From NCBI RefSeq assembly GCF_023278565.1, contig NC_064676.1:496001-560000 (forward strand): a DNA stretch of 64,000 nt, in the 5' to 3' direction. This document shows positions 25,596 through 37,819 of the stretch, piece after piece. The translations under genes were made by a program, and so were the position numbers. The DNA comes from Colletotrichum lupini. Lineage: Eukaryota > Ascomycota > Sordariomycetes > Glomerellales > Glomerellaceae. The notes beneath the pieces were generated by a model, which searched no databases, was not told the origin of the DNA, and saw nothing but the letters and a program-made list of their open reading frames with translations. The first letter of the stretch is position 1; every line of letters starts with the position of its first letter.

Positions 25596-25676
25596 TGCCT
25601 CGTGGCGGAATCGAACCGCCGATCTTCTCATGTCACTAGGTACTAGTGAGACGCTATACCACTTAGCCAACAAGGC
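25596..25676 (-). tRNA. tRNA-Thr(AGT) with a 9-nt intron
   Basis: Read on the minus strand, the acceptor arms GCCTTGT (25676-25670) and ACGAGGC (25603-25597) pair with one G-U, plus discriminator A at 25596. The D-arm contains GGCTAAGTGGTATAGC. The anticodon stem is TCTCA/TGAGA and the T-arm is GGCGG-TTCGATT-CCGCC, a perfect stem with a canonical B-box. The 16-nt interval between the anticodon-stem halves is resolved as a 7-nt loop with anticodon AGT (25644-25642) plus a 9-nt intron, 25640-25632, in the standard position after base 37. Confidence 0.9.
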
Positions 25677-27753
25677 GATATTTGAGTGGCCCAAATTGTA
25701 GTTTGTGTAGTGTCGCGCCAGCTCGCGCACTCCGCTCGAGCTGCAGCGCATCGCGACCTCAACGACTAGCCAAGAAGCAGGCGCGGCCGAGCGCGTTGCT
25801 CAAAGGCCCTTCGTACCGAGAGCTATGTCGTATAGTATCAGCTTGTGTCGCCTATTTTCCGTCATCTTGGTTTCCTTCTCATCCTTAGTCTTCGACTCGT
25901 CTCTGAGGCCCGCAAACTGCAGCCTCGATATTGACATGTTGTGAAGGAATATGCCGAATGAGATCCCATACCCAGTAGTAATTGCTCGCGGCATAAATTT
26001 TCTCCTTTCCTATTATGTCTCATCATCGTAGGATGATGGCCCTTGCTTCATGCTCGTCGAGTCGAGACCGAGTCCTCTTCTTTCAGCGGGCTGAGGCGAC
26101 TATCAAGCCTATTAGCAAAGGTCCGGATACTCCTAAATCAGGTATTGCTTATCTGAGTCTCACCTTTTTCCAATTGCCTGAATCGGATGGCAATGAGACT
26201 GGCTCTTCTAGAATTTTCCGTGAGTGTTTTCTCGGGGTTTCTTTTCTTTTCAGGGGTAAGTCATTTCCCTCCTAGACGTTGGTCACAGTGGACTGGTATT
26301 TGAAGGCAGCATTCAGGATTACCAAATCCCTGGCGAATCTATGTAGATAAAAATTGGGAAGGAGTCCGTTTTATGAATCACTTAACGCGTAAGAAAGCGG
26401 TTGCGTCGGTGTTTACATGTCGGTTCGCGTACGTCACGTGGTGGCTACCCGTGGTGGCGGTAGGAGAGAGGTATGGCAGGCGCGGCCGGGACGTTGATGA
26501 GAAACCGCAACGGTATACCTCTTCGGCTAACACCACTTGACAGAGGGATATAGGTCTACTCGTGGCCAATCCTGTCACCAACGGCAGCAGGCGCCTCACA
26601 GGCCTGTGAGGTCAGGTCAAACTGCCGTTTGGCGGGATGGTTACGGGCGAGCCTGATCGACTGGCTTAGCCTACGCTAGGTTCGAGGTTCGAGTCCCAGC
26701 ATGAGCACCAGAGATGTAGCCCCCAGTTCAGCACCGGGGGGGTGAACTCTTTTTGGTTCTTGTGAGTAATTGGGCCTAAACTTCGTGATTGCAGGCTTGA
26801 TATCTTGACGTTTCATCGGCTTGAGAGTCAAGGCAGTAATTCGTTGAAGTGCAAGAAGTCATCCATGATCTTTTAGTACGATTGATGGGTTTACTGACCA
26901 GAAGACAAGATTCAAGTCGATATGGTGCGGCCAAAGGGCGCAATAATGAGGGCAGATTGGTGGCTGTCTCAGAAAGGCAGTGACCACCGCGAACGCATTG
27001 ATATGCTAGTCTTCCCGAATTGAAACGGGGGCTTTTGAGGGACTACTAGATCAACCCTATAAATAGGTAGGAATAGACATGTTTCTTTTGCTATGAAATC
27101 CATCATTGCTGGTCATTTACCAAAATAGGGATCAGGATGGCCATGTCATGAGTGGATAGTTGATGGAGTTGTGGATGGATAGGTCGTGGGCAAACGGAAA
27201 ACTCGAGTCTTTCTTACCCTAAGTATATTTGCAGAAGTTTCATGAACGTGAGTAGCGTGTTCTGCAACATTCATACTGAAAAAGGCAGTGCAAGCGTCGC
27301 CATCCAGAGACATATTCCCAGCATCAACACGCACTTTCTTAGCCGTTGGCAGGTATCATGCGGTTGAAACAAAAGTGTTGGCATTTATCACAAGGTAGAT
27401 GGATGTGACCCTTGTGAGTCTTAAACCGGATCTTTGGTCTTAGCAGCGTTGATCTTGTGGACCTGTTTCACAGAAGGGACAAAAGCATGGAGCATTTCCT
27501 TTATCAGTAGCGCTGCCTGATTAGGCCTTTGTTGAAAACGCGATGTTGTGAATTCTGTTGGTCTGTGAATATCCCAAGGCCTTCATTTAACCTTGCTATC
27601 CCCATGCATCCAAGCGTTGTTCAGATCTTGAAAAGGTTCAAGATAACAGATTGCACGGTGGCATGATGGCGGCCTATTCAAGGCTCCTCTGAACCTGCCC
27701 ACAATCCAAGTGAAGTATGTGCAAGTCCTGTCACCCCGTGATAGCTCCTTCCT
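25677..27753. other. gene-poor region
   Basis: 2.1 kb, relatively AT-rich, with no supported gene. A GGTTCGAGTCC match to the pol III B-box near 26687 is not part of a foldable tRNA. Confidence 0.45.
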
Positions 27754-28215
27754 TCAAATCTGGCCCTCGGCGGTCTCAGCATTCTCAGCATTCTCGAGCT
27801 TCGGCTTGATATCCTCGGCAGTGGTATCCTCCAGCTCCTCCTTGACCTTGGCAGTACGTGCCTTCTTCTTGGAAGGCGTGCCCTGCTTCTCAGCATTATT
27901 GCCGTCCTCCTCATCGGAAGGCGCCTTCTTCTTCGGGGTGCGCTTGACACGAGCCTTCTTGACCGGAGTACCGTCCTCGTTGGTGGCAACAGCGCCGCCG
28001 CCAGTGAACCAAGTCGGGTGCTTGTTGACGGCCGCGGTGACGCGCATGCGGGCGGCATTGGTGCTGGCAGAGCCAAGCTTGGCGGCAAGAGCGTCGTAGT
28101 CAAGAGCAGGACGAGCCATGAGCTCCATGATGGCGATCATGAGCTTGATCTCGGACTCAGTGCAGTCGAGGCCAGCGGCGGCAGCACCGGCGTCAGAGTT
28201 CTTCTTAGGAGGCAT
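27754..28215 (-). CDS. small lysine-rich, probably nuclear protein
   Basis: A single coding exon of 153 residues from ATG 28215 (MPPKKNSDAGAAAAG). Residues ~17-70 look like a compact helical domain (SEIKLMIAIMELMARPALDY, then DALAAKLGS...ARMRVTAAVNKHPTWF), comparable in feel to small Myb/winged-helix-like nuclear proteins conserved in ascomycetes. The remainder is a disordered tail alternating basic blocks (KKARVKRTPKKKA, SKKKARTAKVK) and acidic blocks (DEEDGNNAEK, ENAENAETAEG), typical of chromatin-associated proteins and nuclear localisation signals. Kozak context GGTTGCCATGCC-like is unremarkable. The open frame extends upstream to 28455 but without ATG, and the region looks like a leader. 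Function unknown. Confidence 0.72.
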   Translation of the reverse strand: MPPKKNSDAGAAAAGLDCTESEIKLMIAIMELMARPALDYDALAAKLGSASTNAARMRVTAAVNKHPTWFTGGGAVATNEDGTPVKKARVKRTPKKKAPSDEEDGNNAEKQGTPSKKKARTAKVKEELEDTTAEDIKPKLENAENAETAEGQI

Positions 28216-28654
28216 GGTTGTCTGTCTGAGGCTGATGTTAGCTAGGTAAAGTAAAGAGCATGTGAGCGGTAGGTATAACAAAGAACTAACAGTGGTAAGA
28301 GATGTACGAGCTGTACCTGTACTGATGAATGAGGTGGATAGAGTTGGCAAAGCAGTTGCATGAAAGGCAAGGTGAGTGTGCTGCGTCGAGGTGAAAAAAT
28401 TGGCAAGGCTGGGTGAGAAGGAGAAGCCTTTTTGTAGGTGAGAGAAGAGAAGCAAGATGGAAGAAGCAAGATGGAAGAAGCAAGAAGGGAAGGGGCACTG
28501 ACCCTGAGAAGAGCAACAGATGGAAGGAACAGCTTCTGCCTCTCAAGGCAGGTACATCTCCAACTTTAGTACAAATGGAAGGAACTTTCCAAATGGGATT
28601 TATCTTGAGATCGAGGAGGCAGGCGCACTCTCGGCGGCATTTCCTCGAACTACC
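28216..28654. other. leader/intergenic with short tandem repeat
   Basis: Upstream region of the lysine-rich gene; contains a three-copy tandem repeat at about 28450-28488. Confidence 0.45.
28450..28488. repeat. 15-bp tandem repeat, ~2.6 copies
   Basis: AAGCAAGATGGAAGA repeated in tandem with a final degenerate copy; purine-rich on the plus strand, in the putative leader/promoter of the minus-strand lysine-rich protein. Confidence 0.7.
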
Positions 28655-29446
28655 TTACTTCAACACAAGCTTGCTTACTGGGTTCCTGCATAATGGCTTG
28701 CGCTCCGCGAGTTTCTTCGCACTTAACTTGGGTAGGTTCACCTGGCTTCTTCTGCCTTCTCGTGGCCCTGGCTTATCCTGCAGGAGCCACCAGCTCGAAC
28801 ACGGAGCTACCCTCGTCGACTCCCGACCATTCAGCAATCTCATCCCTCCACATCCTGCCAGTTGTATAGTCTCAGCAGTATCATCACTCGCCCCTTCTCC
28901 TCCGGCAATTCTATTGCCAAACGTGATAGGAACGCTTGTGAAGCCGACAGGTAGCTTACTTTGATCGATGACTGGAAAGTCGCTAACCCCAGATATCTCC
29001 AGCCTCTCCCATTTCTCATCACACCGTCGGTATTCAAGCAGCTTCTCCGTCAATGCTGGCACGTCAATGTTCTCAGCGGTGACTCCGCCATCGACAAAGA
29101 CGACGAGGTCCTATTTGCCCTCATGGACGACGAAACGATCGCGCAGCGCTTCGGCACGACCAGGCCCGTTGACGAAAAAGCTGAACTTAACAAGGATGGC
29201 TAGCCAAACGTCATCAGGTCGTAGCTGGAGGTGTAGGTGTTGCTCCCAGGCTAGGACAGTGCTAATGAAGCCGTTTCTAGAGGCTACAATGATGTCTTTT
29301 TCTACGTCGGAGACGGATGTTTGAACCGAACCCCGCCCATTCACATCGTTTTTGGAAAGGAAAATGTTGGTAAAAGTCTCGAGATGGCGATGGTTTTCGG
29401 TGCGATTGCCTACGACTACATCGTGGGGTTGTATTATGGTTGGCAT
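28655..29446 (-). pseudogene. DUF4419-type gene, disrupted
   Basis: A frame from ATG 29446 encodes the signature of DUF4419 proteins: HLHLQLRPDDVWLAILVKFS, then FVVHEGK. An in-frame TAG at 29108-29110 follows, after which the same frame resumes at once with DLVVFVDGGVTAENIDVP and continues to 28655. One nonsense change therefore separates two halves of the same conserved domain. Downstream of the EKWERLEISG segment the reading no longer looks like the family (the expected STTT-containing motif is missing), so the 3' part is decayed or frameshifted. It lies only 0.5 kb from the RIP-mutated copia element, which could explain its decay, although the TAG could also come from ordinary mutation. 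DUF4419 proteins have no known activity. Confidence 0.68.
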
Positions 29447-29966
29447 CGGGGTCGGGGAATATTTCTTCTGAGCGTTGAATCAGAAGTAAGCGGGCACACC
29501 CATGGGACTTGGAGTTTGTGGGATTTTCAACGACCTCGTACTCTATTTATATTTGCGTAAGGTAACAACACTCCGCTGCTGGTTCGTCGATGCCAAGAGC
29601 CTGTTGGCGGAGCTGATTTGCCAGAGACTCCCCACTGCTTTCCTCGTCTGGCTGAGCAACATGAGCTATGCAGCATAAGACCGTAATTTTCCATCTTGTG
29701 TAGATGCTTTGTGTACCGCCTTATGTATCACGGTGTTTCAAATTATCGAATATGAAGACAGCATAGGTCTTGATTTCCGGGTATTATGTGTCCCAAATCG
29801 CCCGCGTTTGAAATTTGCATTGAGTGCCCATTTAGACTCACATTGATTCTCTGCTTATACTCGGAATAAACGTTAGTAAGTCCAGTCAGGTATTTGCTTC
29901 ACGGCTTAAATTTCGCGATAAACAGCAAGTGCCGTGGGCAGACAAAATGCTGTTGTCCAAGAAATG
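29447..29966. other. intergenic flank of retroelement
   Basis: Normal-composition DNA between the DUF4419 relic and the left LTR. No feature except the 5-bp target site at 29962-29966. Confidence 0.5.
29962..29966. repeat. target-site duplication, left copy
   Basis: AAATG before the left LTR corresponds to AAATA at 36900-36904 after the right LTR. The single G/A difference is the kind RIP makes. Confidence 0.7.
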
Positions 29967-30198
29967 TGTTGGTATACACGTAGGCAGGTCAGACCTTTTG
30001 GGTCGCGACTAGGTCAATAGGTCAGTATAGGTCTATTGCGTGTGTGTATGTGTAGGAGGGGAAGATCGTGGGCAGAGCCCGCGGTCCCTCAGTAGGTATA
30101 GGTAGGTAGAAGGGTCCGTCTACACGGGCCCAGACTGCCTACCTACCACCCCTACCTAACTAACTAATAGGGCCCCTTTTCTACCTCGTAATCTAACA
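29967..30198 (-). repeat. left LTR (3' LTR of the minus-strand element)
   Basis: 232 bp, TGTTGG...TAACA. Aligned by eye with the right LTR it shows 13 differences, all transitions and no indels. Confidence 0.95.
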
Positions 30199-33100
30199 TT
30201 AGCAGTCTTTTACTTTTGTAATAAAAAAGGCTAGAATAGGGGCTGGGTCCCCCGCTAGTGAGAACTAATAATAGAATCTATAGTTAATCCCCTATTTAGA
30301 AGTACTTAAAGCCATATATTAAAATTTTAGTATAGCTTTTATTATAATTATTTATATAGAAATTTTTAGTATTCCCTCTTTTTAATTACTTTCTAATCCT
30401 TTAATATATATAATCTATATACCTAAACTCCTTAGAAATCGTCGAATTTAGCGTAGTTAAAAAAGAGCTTTTTATTAGTCTAATTACGCCCTAAATACGT
30501 ATATTTCTCTTTAAGCTAAAGCCTAAGAGGCGTATACGTTCGCTAAACGACTTACTATTTATAATATATTACTATTTTAATTACGTATTACCTATTTTTC
30601 TATCTTAACTATAATAATTCCTTTATTAATAAATCGTTTAAAGGACTTATTTAGTATGCTCTTTATAAACCCGTTAGCTAGGTTATCGTCGCTACTAATT
30701 TAACGGATCTCGTAGAGCTTACGGCGTTCGTATAATTACCTAAGTATTATAATATCTATTATAAAGCGCTTTTCCTTCGTAATACCTAGTTTAACGAGGT
30801 ATTTATATAATAAGTATAAATTTATATAAATTATAATAAGGATCTTTAGAACGTCGAGTTATTTAGTAATAAGGTTTAGGGTAGTTAAAATAATATAGGT
30901 AACGTTAATATTTATAACTATTCCGTAAACGTTTAATATTAATACGCTCTAAGTAATCCTTTTGCTCTTTATAGAGCTATAGTAAATAATATTATTATTA
31001 ATTGTAAAGCTCTTATTAGTTTATTTTTTATTTATAAAGATAATAACATAACCTAGCTATAAGGTATAATTAGTATTATTTACGAATAACCTATCTACGA
31101 AGATAAAGAGTTTAGCTATAATTAGATCTAATAATACGAATATAAGCCCTTAGTCTAAGTAATCTATTTACTATTTAATATAATAATTTAGCATAACGTA
31201 GTTAGTAAATAATAAATCTATTTAGTATTAAGCGGTAAACGACGTATTAAAAGCTACCTTTAATTAGTAAATTAATACGATATAGGCACTTTAAGCTCGC
31301 TACTTAACGAATTATTATTTAGTATTTAATACCGAGGGGTTAACTTACTTAAGCTTTTTCCCTTAGTTCTTTTATCTAAGTATTATATTAATACTTTTTA
31401 ATAAAATAATCCCGCTATTAAAAATAAGCGGCTCGTTAGTTAATAATTATCATTTTAGTTTAGTTAGTAGCTTAGCGCGCTTAAACTCGGTTTCTTTTTT
31501 CTAACTAAAAGTCTTATTTAATAGTTTAATAATATTATTAGTTTATATATTAATAATACCGAATAATCCGCTTTCTCTTATCGAGACTAGTAAGTATAGA
31601 TCGAACGTAAATATTATTATCTAGAGTATTTTTAAATAATACTTATTATATATTACTTATTAATAAGTACTAGATTTTACGAGACTATATAGTAGCTATA
31701 TAACGTATAAAATAGTACCCTTAGGGTATAAATAACGGATCCGAGCTAGTAATTAAGCAAAAACCTTATAATAAAGAAGTTAGCTTAATTATATATATAC
31801 TTAAATAATATTTTATAGCTAAATAACGTAGCCTTTTTAAATTAAAGTCGGGGCTAGGGCGAGGATTAGATATTAACTAGTTCTTTAAATTATTGGTAAT
31901 TACGTAAAGATCTCCTTTTTCCCCTTATTATTATATCCTTATATAACTAAGTAAGACTTTTTAATAAGGTTAAGTCCTAGGTTCTTAATCTCATTAACAA
32001 ATTAAGATTTAAATATCCTTATATCCCTATATTTAGGGCTAAGTTAAACGAATTTAATTATCCCTCTCTTTACTAGTCTTAAAAGCTCTTTACTAGTAGA
32101 TTTTATAAAAAGTGCTCTTAGGGTAGTAATAATACCCTTATTATAGAGCTTAATAACTAGCTTAAGATTTACTTCTTTTTTAAATATAAAATAAGTCGTA
32201 GTTATAAAAGTATTATTATAGCCGCGCCGTATTAATATTCTTTTAATCCTCTTACTCCGTAATAGAGGGTTATTATTAATTATAATAATAATCTCGTTAA
32301 AGACTTCGTTTATAGTAGCGCTATTATTAATTAACTAGTCAACTACGGGGATTAATAAGTAGTTAACGTACTTTATTATCGTAACCGGCGGCTTAGGGTT
32401 AACCTCTTCTAAGTACTAGGGTTTAACTATAGTAGCCTAGAAGCTTATTAAGCCGTAAGGTAATTTTATTACGTAAGTAGTACTATTTATTAAGACGAGC
32501 TTAAAAAGGCCTTTCTATCCCTTACCTTCTTACTAAACTTTAATATCTAACTATAGTAATAAATTAATAATATAAGAGATATTTAGTCCGTTTTGAGTAA
32601 CTAGTACCTCGCTTACTTACTTATTAATATAAAGTCTGCGGACTTCCCTTATTACTTTTTTAACTACTTTTATACGTTAAATAATATTTAGTAATAATAA
32701 AGATTCGTTAGAAGTGCGTAGAAAAGCTCTAAAAACGAGGAGTATAAGAACGAGGCTATTTAGGCTAATTATATTATTAACTACTTTAATTATAGCTTAA
32801 AGTATAGCCTCTGTGCTTATTAATAAGTACTTATTATAAATAATATTATATACCTTTTTAAGTACCGCGTAGTATTTCTTAGCTTTATTAATACTATTAT
32901 AAGCTTTAATAAGTACTTCCTTAACCTTAATAAATATAAATCTAGTAAAAGATTTAAACTTTGTAGCGCTAAAGTTCTTATTAATATTTATAATAATCTA
33001 GTCCGACGGACTAAAGTAAACGTCGATTTAATATAGCTAAAGAGCTTTTTATATATACTTCGTAGTTATATCCGCAAAGAACTTTACTACTTAAAAAGAA

Positions 33101-36100
33101 GTAATAGTATTAACGACGTAAAGTACTAGTCGGTTAGTGCCCTTATAATTTATTAAGTATATTATATTAATTACGATTTTATAATTAAAATCGTAATTAT
33201 CTCGTAGGGTAAATTTAAATTAGCTAGGGGTAGTAGCGTTAAGTTAGTATTATTAATAGATCTTCGTAAGCTTCTCGAGGGCTACGATCTTTATATTATT
33301 ACTAAATTACTAAAGTAGCTTTAGGAAACGAGGAACCGAAGGGTAGCTAAAGTGCTAATACAAGTAGTATAATTCGCCCTCCGTTAAGTAGTTAGTAATA
33401 GCTTTCTTATTATCGAGGAGCAAAAGCTAAGGGTATCCCTATTTATAAATAATAAGTATTATAATATCTCCCTTAACTAATAAGTTATTAATATTATTAA
33501 AGTATACTCCTAGCTTATTTATATCCCTTAAGTAGTATAAAAAAGGAGTATTAGTTAGTAAAATATAAAAAGTAATATTACTAAATAGGGTACTAATAAC
33601 CGTAGATCTTAATAACCTTACGGGTTCGCTATTACTAAATTAAATACTTACCTCGCTAGCTTTAGAAATATCGAAAGTAACTTTAGGTCGTTATTATTAT
33701 AATACGAGGAGTTAAGGGTAGCCCGTAGTTAAGAATTCCGTAGCGCTAGTATTAAGTATAATACTTTAAAAGTCCCCTAACGAGTACTTCCTATTTAATA
33801 AAAAGGAGGTTACTAGTTCTATAAACTTAGTTAACTCGTTAATAGAGGTAGTATTAATAAGGCTATATTCTATTACCTAAGTAGTAAGGATATTTATAAG
33901 GGTTCTATTACTAGTAATAGTCGTAAGGTATATTATTAAGATCTAAACTTCGTCCTCGTAATTATCCTTATAGTTAAAGTTAAGGTTATTAAAGTATTAA
34001 ATTATAGTATTATTATCGTCGTCGTCGTCGTTAGTAAGGGCAGTTTCTTTATAAAAAGTAAGGAACTATAAGTATAAGCTTAGTATAAATTTCTTATTTC
34101 TTTTTTTACTATTTTTATACTTCTTATATACTTATCGTCGCTCTTTTTTTAAGTGCTTAGTTAACTAATAGCCGGTTTTATAATAAATAAAACACTTTTT
34201 ATTAATAGTGCCGCGGCCGCGTTAATTCCGCTTATTAAATCGGGTCTTTTTATTAGAGCTATTATAAGTACAGTCGATTTAGTAAGTAGCGGGGACCTTT
34301 TTATTATAAGTACTATTTTAAAAATATTACTATTACTTACTATAGTTACGCTCTTTTTTTATAATATTAATCGAAGTACTAAGCTAGTAATAGATATTAA
34401 TAAATATAAGTACTGGGTTAAGTATAATAAGTCTATATTCTAGTATACTACTTACGTAATAAAGGAGTTAGTTATTTATATTAAAAATAGATCTTTAAGT
34501 AGCTAGTGCCTTATAAAGGATTATAATATAATTAATTAGCGCTTATAAAATCTATTAGTTCGACTTACTTAGGTTCTTACGAACTATAGAATATTAGTAG
34601 AAGTTATAGAGCTTAGCGAGGTAGTTCTAACGGCTCGTAAGTAGCTTAAAGTATTCCTAAGTCCTCTAGTATATTATATCGAAGCTAAGCGGGTTAGAGG
34701 TATTATTAAGTTAGTTAAAATAGAAAGTTAACGCCCTTCCCTTAAGTATATTTAAAAAAGTACCGGAATAATATCGTTTACTAATTCCTACCCGTTAGTA
34801 TAATACTTTAAAAATCTAAAGCTTCTTATTAAAAATATTATACTTCTCGTTATTATATTTATTTTTATTATTATAGAGCTTAGTAAAGTTAATTAATTAA
34901 TAAGTATTAGGTATAATATCGTTTTTAGTTTTTATATTAAAGTATAGTATCTAACGGGGTAGATTTCGTTATTAAGTAATAATAATTTTATTCTCTAGTT
35001 CTTCTTCTTCTTCTTCTTAAAGAGGTAGTAAGTCGGTTAGTTAATAGCGAGGCTAAGGTCGGAATCTTAATTACTAAGATTAAATAAGTTAGGGCTATGC
35101 GGATTCCCTTACTATTTCTCTAGCTTATTAAATAAGATCGTTAATATTTATTAGCTATAGGAGTAGTAAATAAAGGAAATAAGGATCGTAATATAATATA
35201 TTAAAGTATTTAATATAGCTATAATAAGCTACGATCTCTTTAAAAGTTTAAGTAGGGAAGTATTAAATATTAAGAGTACTAGCGATCTTTTTTATTATTT
35301 AACTACGATCTTTAATTATTAAATTAATATTATTATTTATAAAGAAGTCTCTTAGCTTCTTAAGAATCGCACTTTTTATTCTTAAGAAGTCCCCTACTTC
35401 TTAACTTTAAAAATCGGTTTTAAAGTCCTTTTATAGCTCCTCGCCTATTAGGCTATCTCGATAGTAATATCTTATTATATAGAGGATAAAGGTATTAAGC
35501 TTTTTATTATTTATAAGGGCGGGTATAATATTAAATAAGCCCTATTAAGTTAAGTTAACGTAGTCTTATTAGTAAATTAGAATTAAGTATAGTTCCGTAA
35601 TTTAAGAATATAAGTAGGCTAGAAGTAATATTAACTAATCGTTAGACCCTTTTTACTTATTATTAAGGCCGGTAATTATTATAATATATTTACGAGGTAA
35701 GTTATATAATAAAAGATTATTATAAGATATAATCGTTATATTATAATTATAGTATAATGTTAATTAGGGTAGAAAGAGTAGTAGGTTAGTCATAGCGATC
35801 GTTTTAATAGTAGTAAGCGGGCTACTATTATTAGTTAGAAAATTCTGCTCCTTTAACGAGGTATATAGATAGAAGGTTACTAAAGTCAGTAAAAGGTTAT
35901 AGAAAGGGAAGAAAGGCCTTTTATAATTATACTTTTAATAGTAAATAGAGGATTCCGTTAGCTACTAATTAGCGATTCTTTTTAGTACTTCTCGTACCTT
36001 ATTTTACTAGTCTAGTCTTAGAGTTTCTATTAAGTTAGAAGGAGGTAGATTTATTAGTAATATAAAATAAATCCCTACTATTATTACTATCGAGATCTTT

Positions 36101-36667
36101 TTCTTTTCCTTAGTATCTTAAAATACTTTACTATTAGTAAAAAATTCGCTATTAACGTACTTATAATTCCGAAGGTCTTATTATTACTAAGCGCTAGTAC
36201 GCTAGTAATCGTTAAATTAATTTCTTAATAATTAATCTCCTCTTACTTATTACTAATTTAAAATAATGCTTAGCTATAATATATTTAAAATAAATTCCTT
36301 TACGAGCGGTTCGATTAAAAAGAAGTTAATAATAGTAATAAGGCTAATAAAGATAATATTAATAATAGAGGCGAGGTTAATAATAATAATAAAGTAGTTA
36401 ATCCTTCCGTAGTAATAGTTTTAATAAAAGAGATTATACGTAATAAAGCGCGCTCTTAACGGCCTATAATTAATTAATTAGTCGTTAGCTAGCGGTAGTA
36501 GAGGAGAGCTAAGGTAGTATAAACTAAGCCGCTTATCGTTAGTTAAATAGACGGAACTAAGTTAATAAGTTAGAATAGCTAGCGAGGTAAGTCGAGGCTA
36601 TTTTTTTTATAGTTATATCCTTACTAACCTGCGGTAGAAATATATATATAATTTAACTACTGATCAG

Positions 36668-36899
36668 TGTTAGTATATACGTAGGTAGGTTAGACCTTTT
36701 AGGTCGCGACTAGGTTAATAGGTTAGTATAGGTCTATTGCGTATGTGTGTGTGTAGGAGGGGAAGATCGTGGGCAGAGCCCGCGGTCCCTTAGTAGGTAT
36801 AGGTAGGTAGAAGGGTCCGTCTGCACGGGCCCAGACTGCCTACCTACCACCCCTACCTAACTAACTAATAGGGCCCCTTTTCTGCCTCGTAATCCAACA
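36668..36899 (-). repeat. right LTR (5' LTR of the minus-strand element)
   Basis: 232 bp, TGTTAG...CAACA. It carries most of the C-to-T and G-to-A changes relative to the left LTR. Confidence 0.95.
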
Positions 36900-37819
36900 A
36901 AATACAAGATTAGGTTTCAAGCACTAGATGTGATATATGACTGTCAAACGGTGTGGAGTGGCAACCGGGTTCCGTCCCACTTTCAGGGCAGGTTTCGTGA
37001 GACTTGGCCCTGGAACAGTTAGCGTTAAAACGACCATGGAGAATTTCTCAAAGTATAGGGAGAAGCGACAGCGAACTCAGAGTTTGTAGCTTATCATGTG
37101 GTTGAGATCACTTTGTTTTAGCGTTGGTGAAGCCGGGTGTTCAGAGTTTGGCACGGCCATGGAAAACGTGGGAGCTGTGAGAAATTAGGCTAGAGGCCAA
37201 AGCACCATCGTCACCCCTGAACAGGAGGGCCTCTTGATTAAACCTAGAATCAACGTCACAGCATCGAAAAGTTACACATCTCTATCTCAGAGCGAGTTGA
37301 CTGGCCGTGAGAAGTTCAGGGGTTACATGGGGGCCTTTTTCGTTGTGATGTGTAGGGAATGTCAGCTTGTGGTAAGCTCATGAGCGAGTGCTTTCCTTAC
37401 TCCAGTCAAACCCCAACAGTTGCCCCACATTGGCATAATCATTATACAAAGAATACCTCAGGCACATCCAACAACGTTGAAGAGTGGATGGCATGTGGCG
37501 GTGTTCCTTGGAAGCAAACCACTGGAACGTCATATCATAGTTGACGAATCAGTATCGGAACAATCTACATTCACCAATAAGACAGGGACACTGTGGACAA
37601 CTTGGGTGCTTGAAATATTTTACTTCATTCTATCAAAGAATCGAGTTGAATTCTAGTGAAGATATGAGCTAACTGACAAGAACTCCAAGTTGCTTCAGGT
37701 AGATGTCACAACACCCGTCGCGTATGATATCCCAAATGCAAGGCCCAACAGCCTCGAAAACTATGTGACACACCTCCGCAATCCCACCTTACGCCACCAT
37801 TCTTTGCTCTCTCGATAGA
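36900..37819. other. intergenic, right flank of retroelement
   Basis: Normal base composition resumes directly after the LTR; no gene supported. It forms the 3' flank of the small secreted protein gene. Confidence 0.45.

Larger units (their letters stand above)
29967..36899 (-). mobile_element. complete Ty1/copia LTR retrotransposon, RIP-mutated
   Basis: A 6,933-bp element bounded by 232-bp LTRs that begin TG and end CA. Read on the minus strand, the interior still shows copia order despite very many stops. A degraded gag zinc knuckle (KCFIYYKTGY-like) lies near 34,200-34,150. The linker after the integrase (TYVIKLPYGL...VKP-YLEE) is near 32,500-32,400, and the reverse-transcriptase N-terminal part (FVNEIKNLG...SYLVI-GYN) near 32,000-31,900. 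The RNase H C-terminus (YLVKLGITKEKRFIIDI...YERRKLYEIR) is near 30,830-30,690. The interior is extremely AT-rich and poor in CpA/TpG, the expected result of repeat-induced point mutation. It is non-functional. Primer-binding and polypurine sites could not be identified because of the mutations. Confidence 0.93.

Noticed and set aside
26640..26705. Possible tRNA around the B-box-like GGTTCGAGTCC
   Set aside because: The T-stem does not pair, no acceptor stem could be formed and no anticodon arm was found; at most a remnant.
34975..35025. TTC trinucleotide run as a microsatellite of interest
   Set aside because: Lies inside the RIP-mutated element and is only a few units long.
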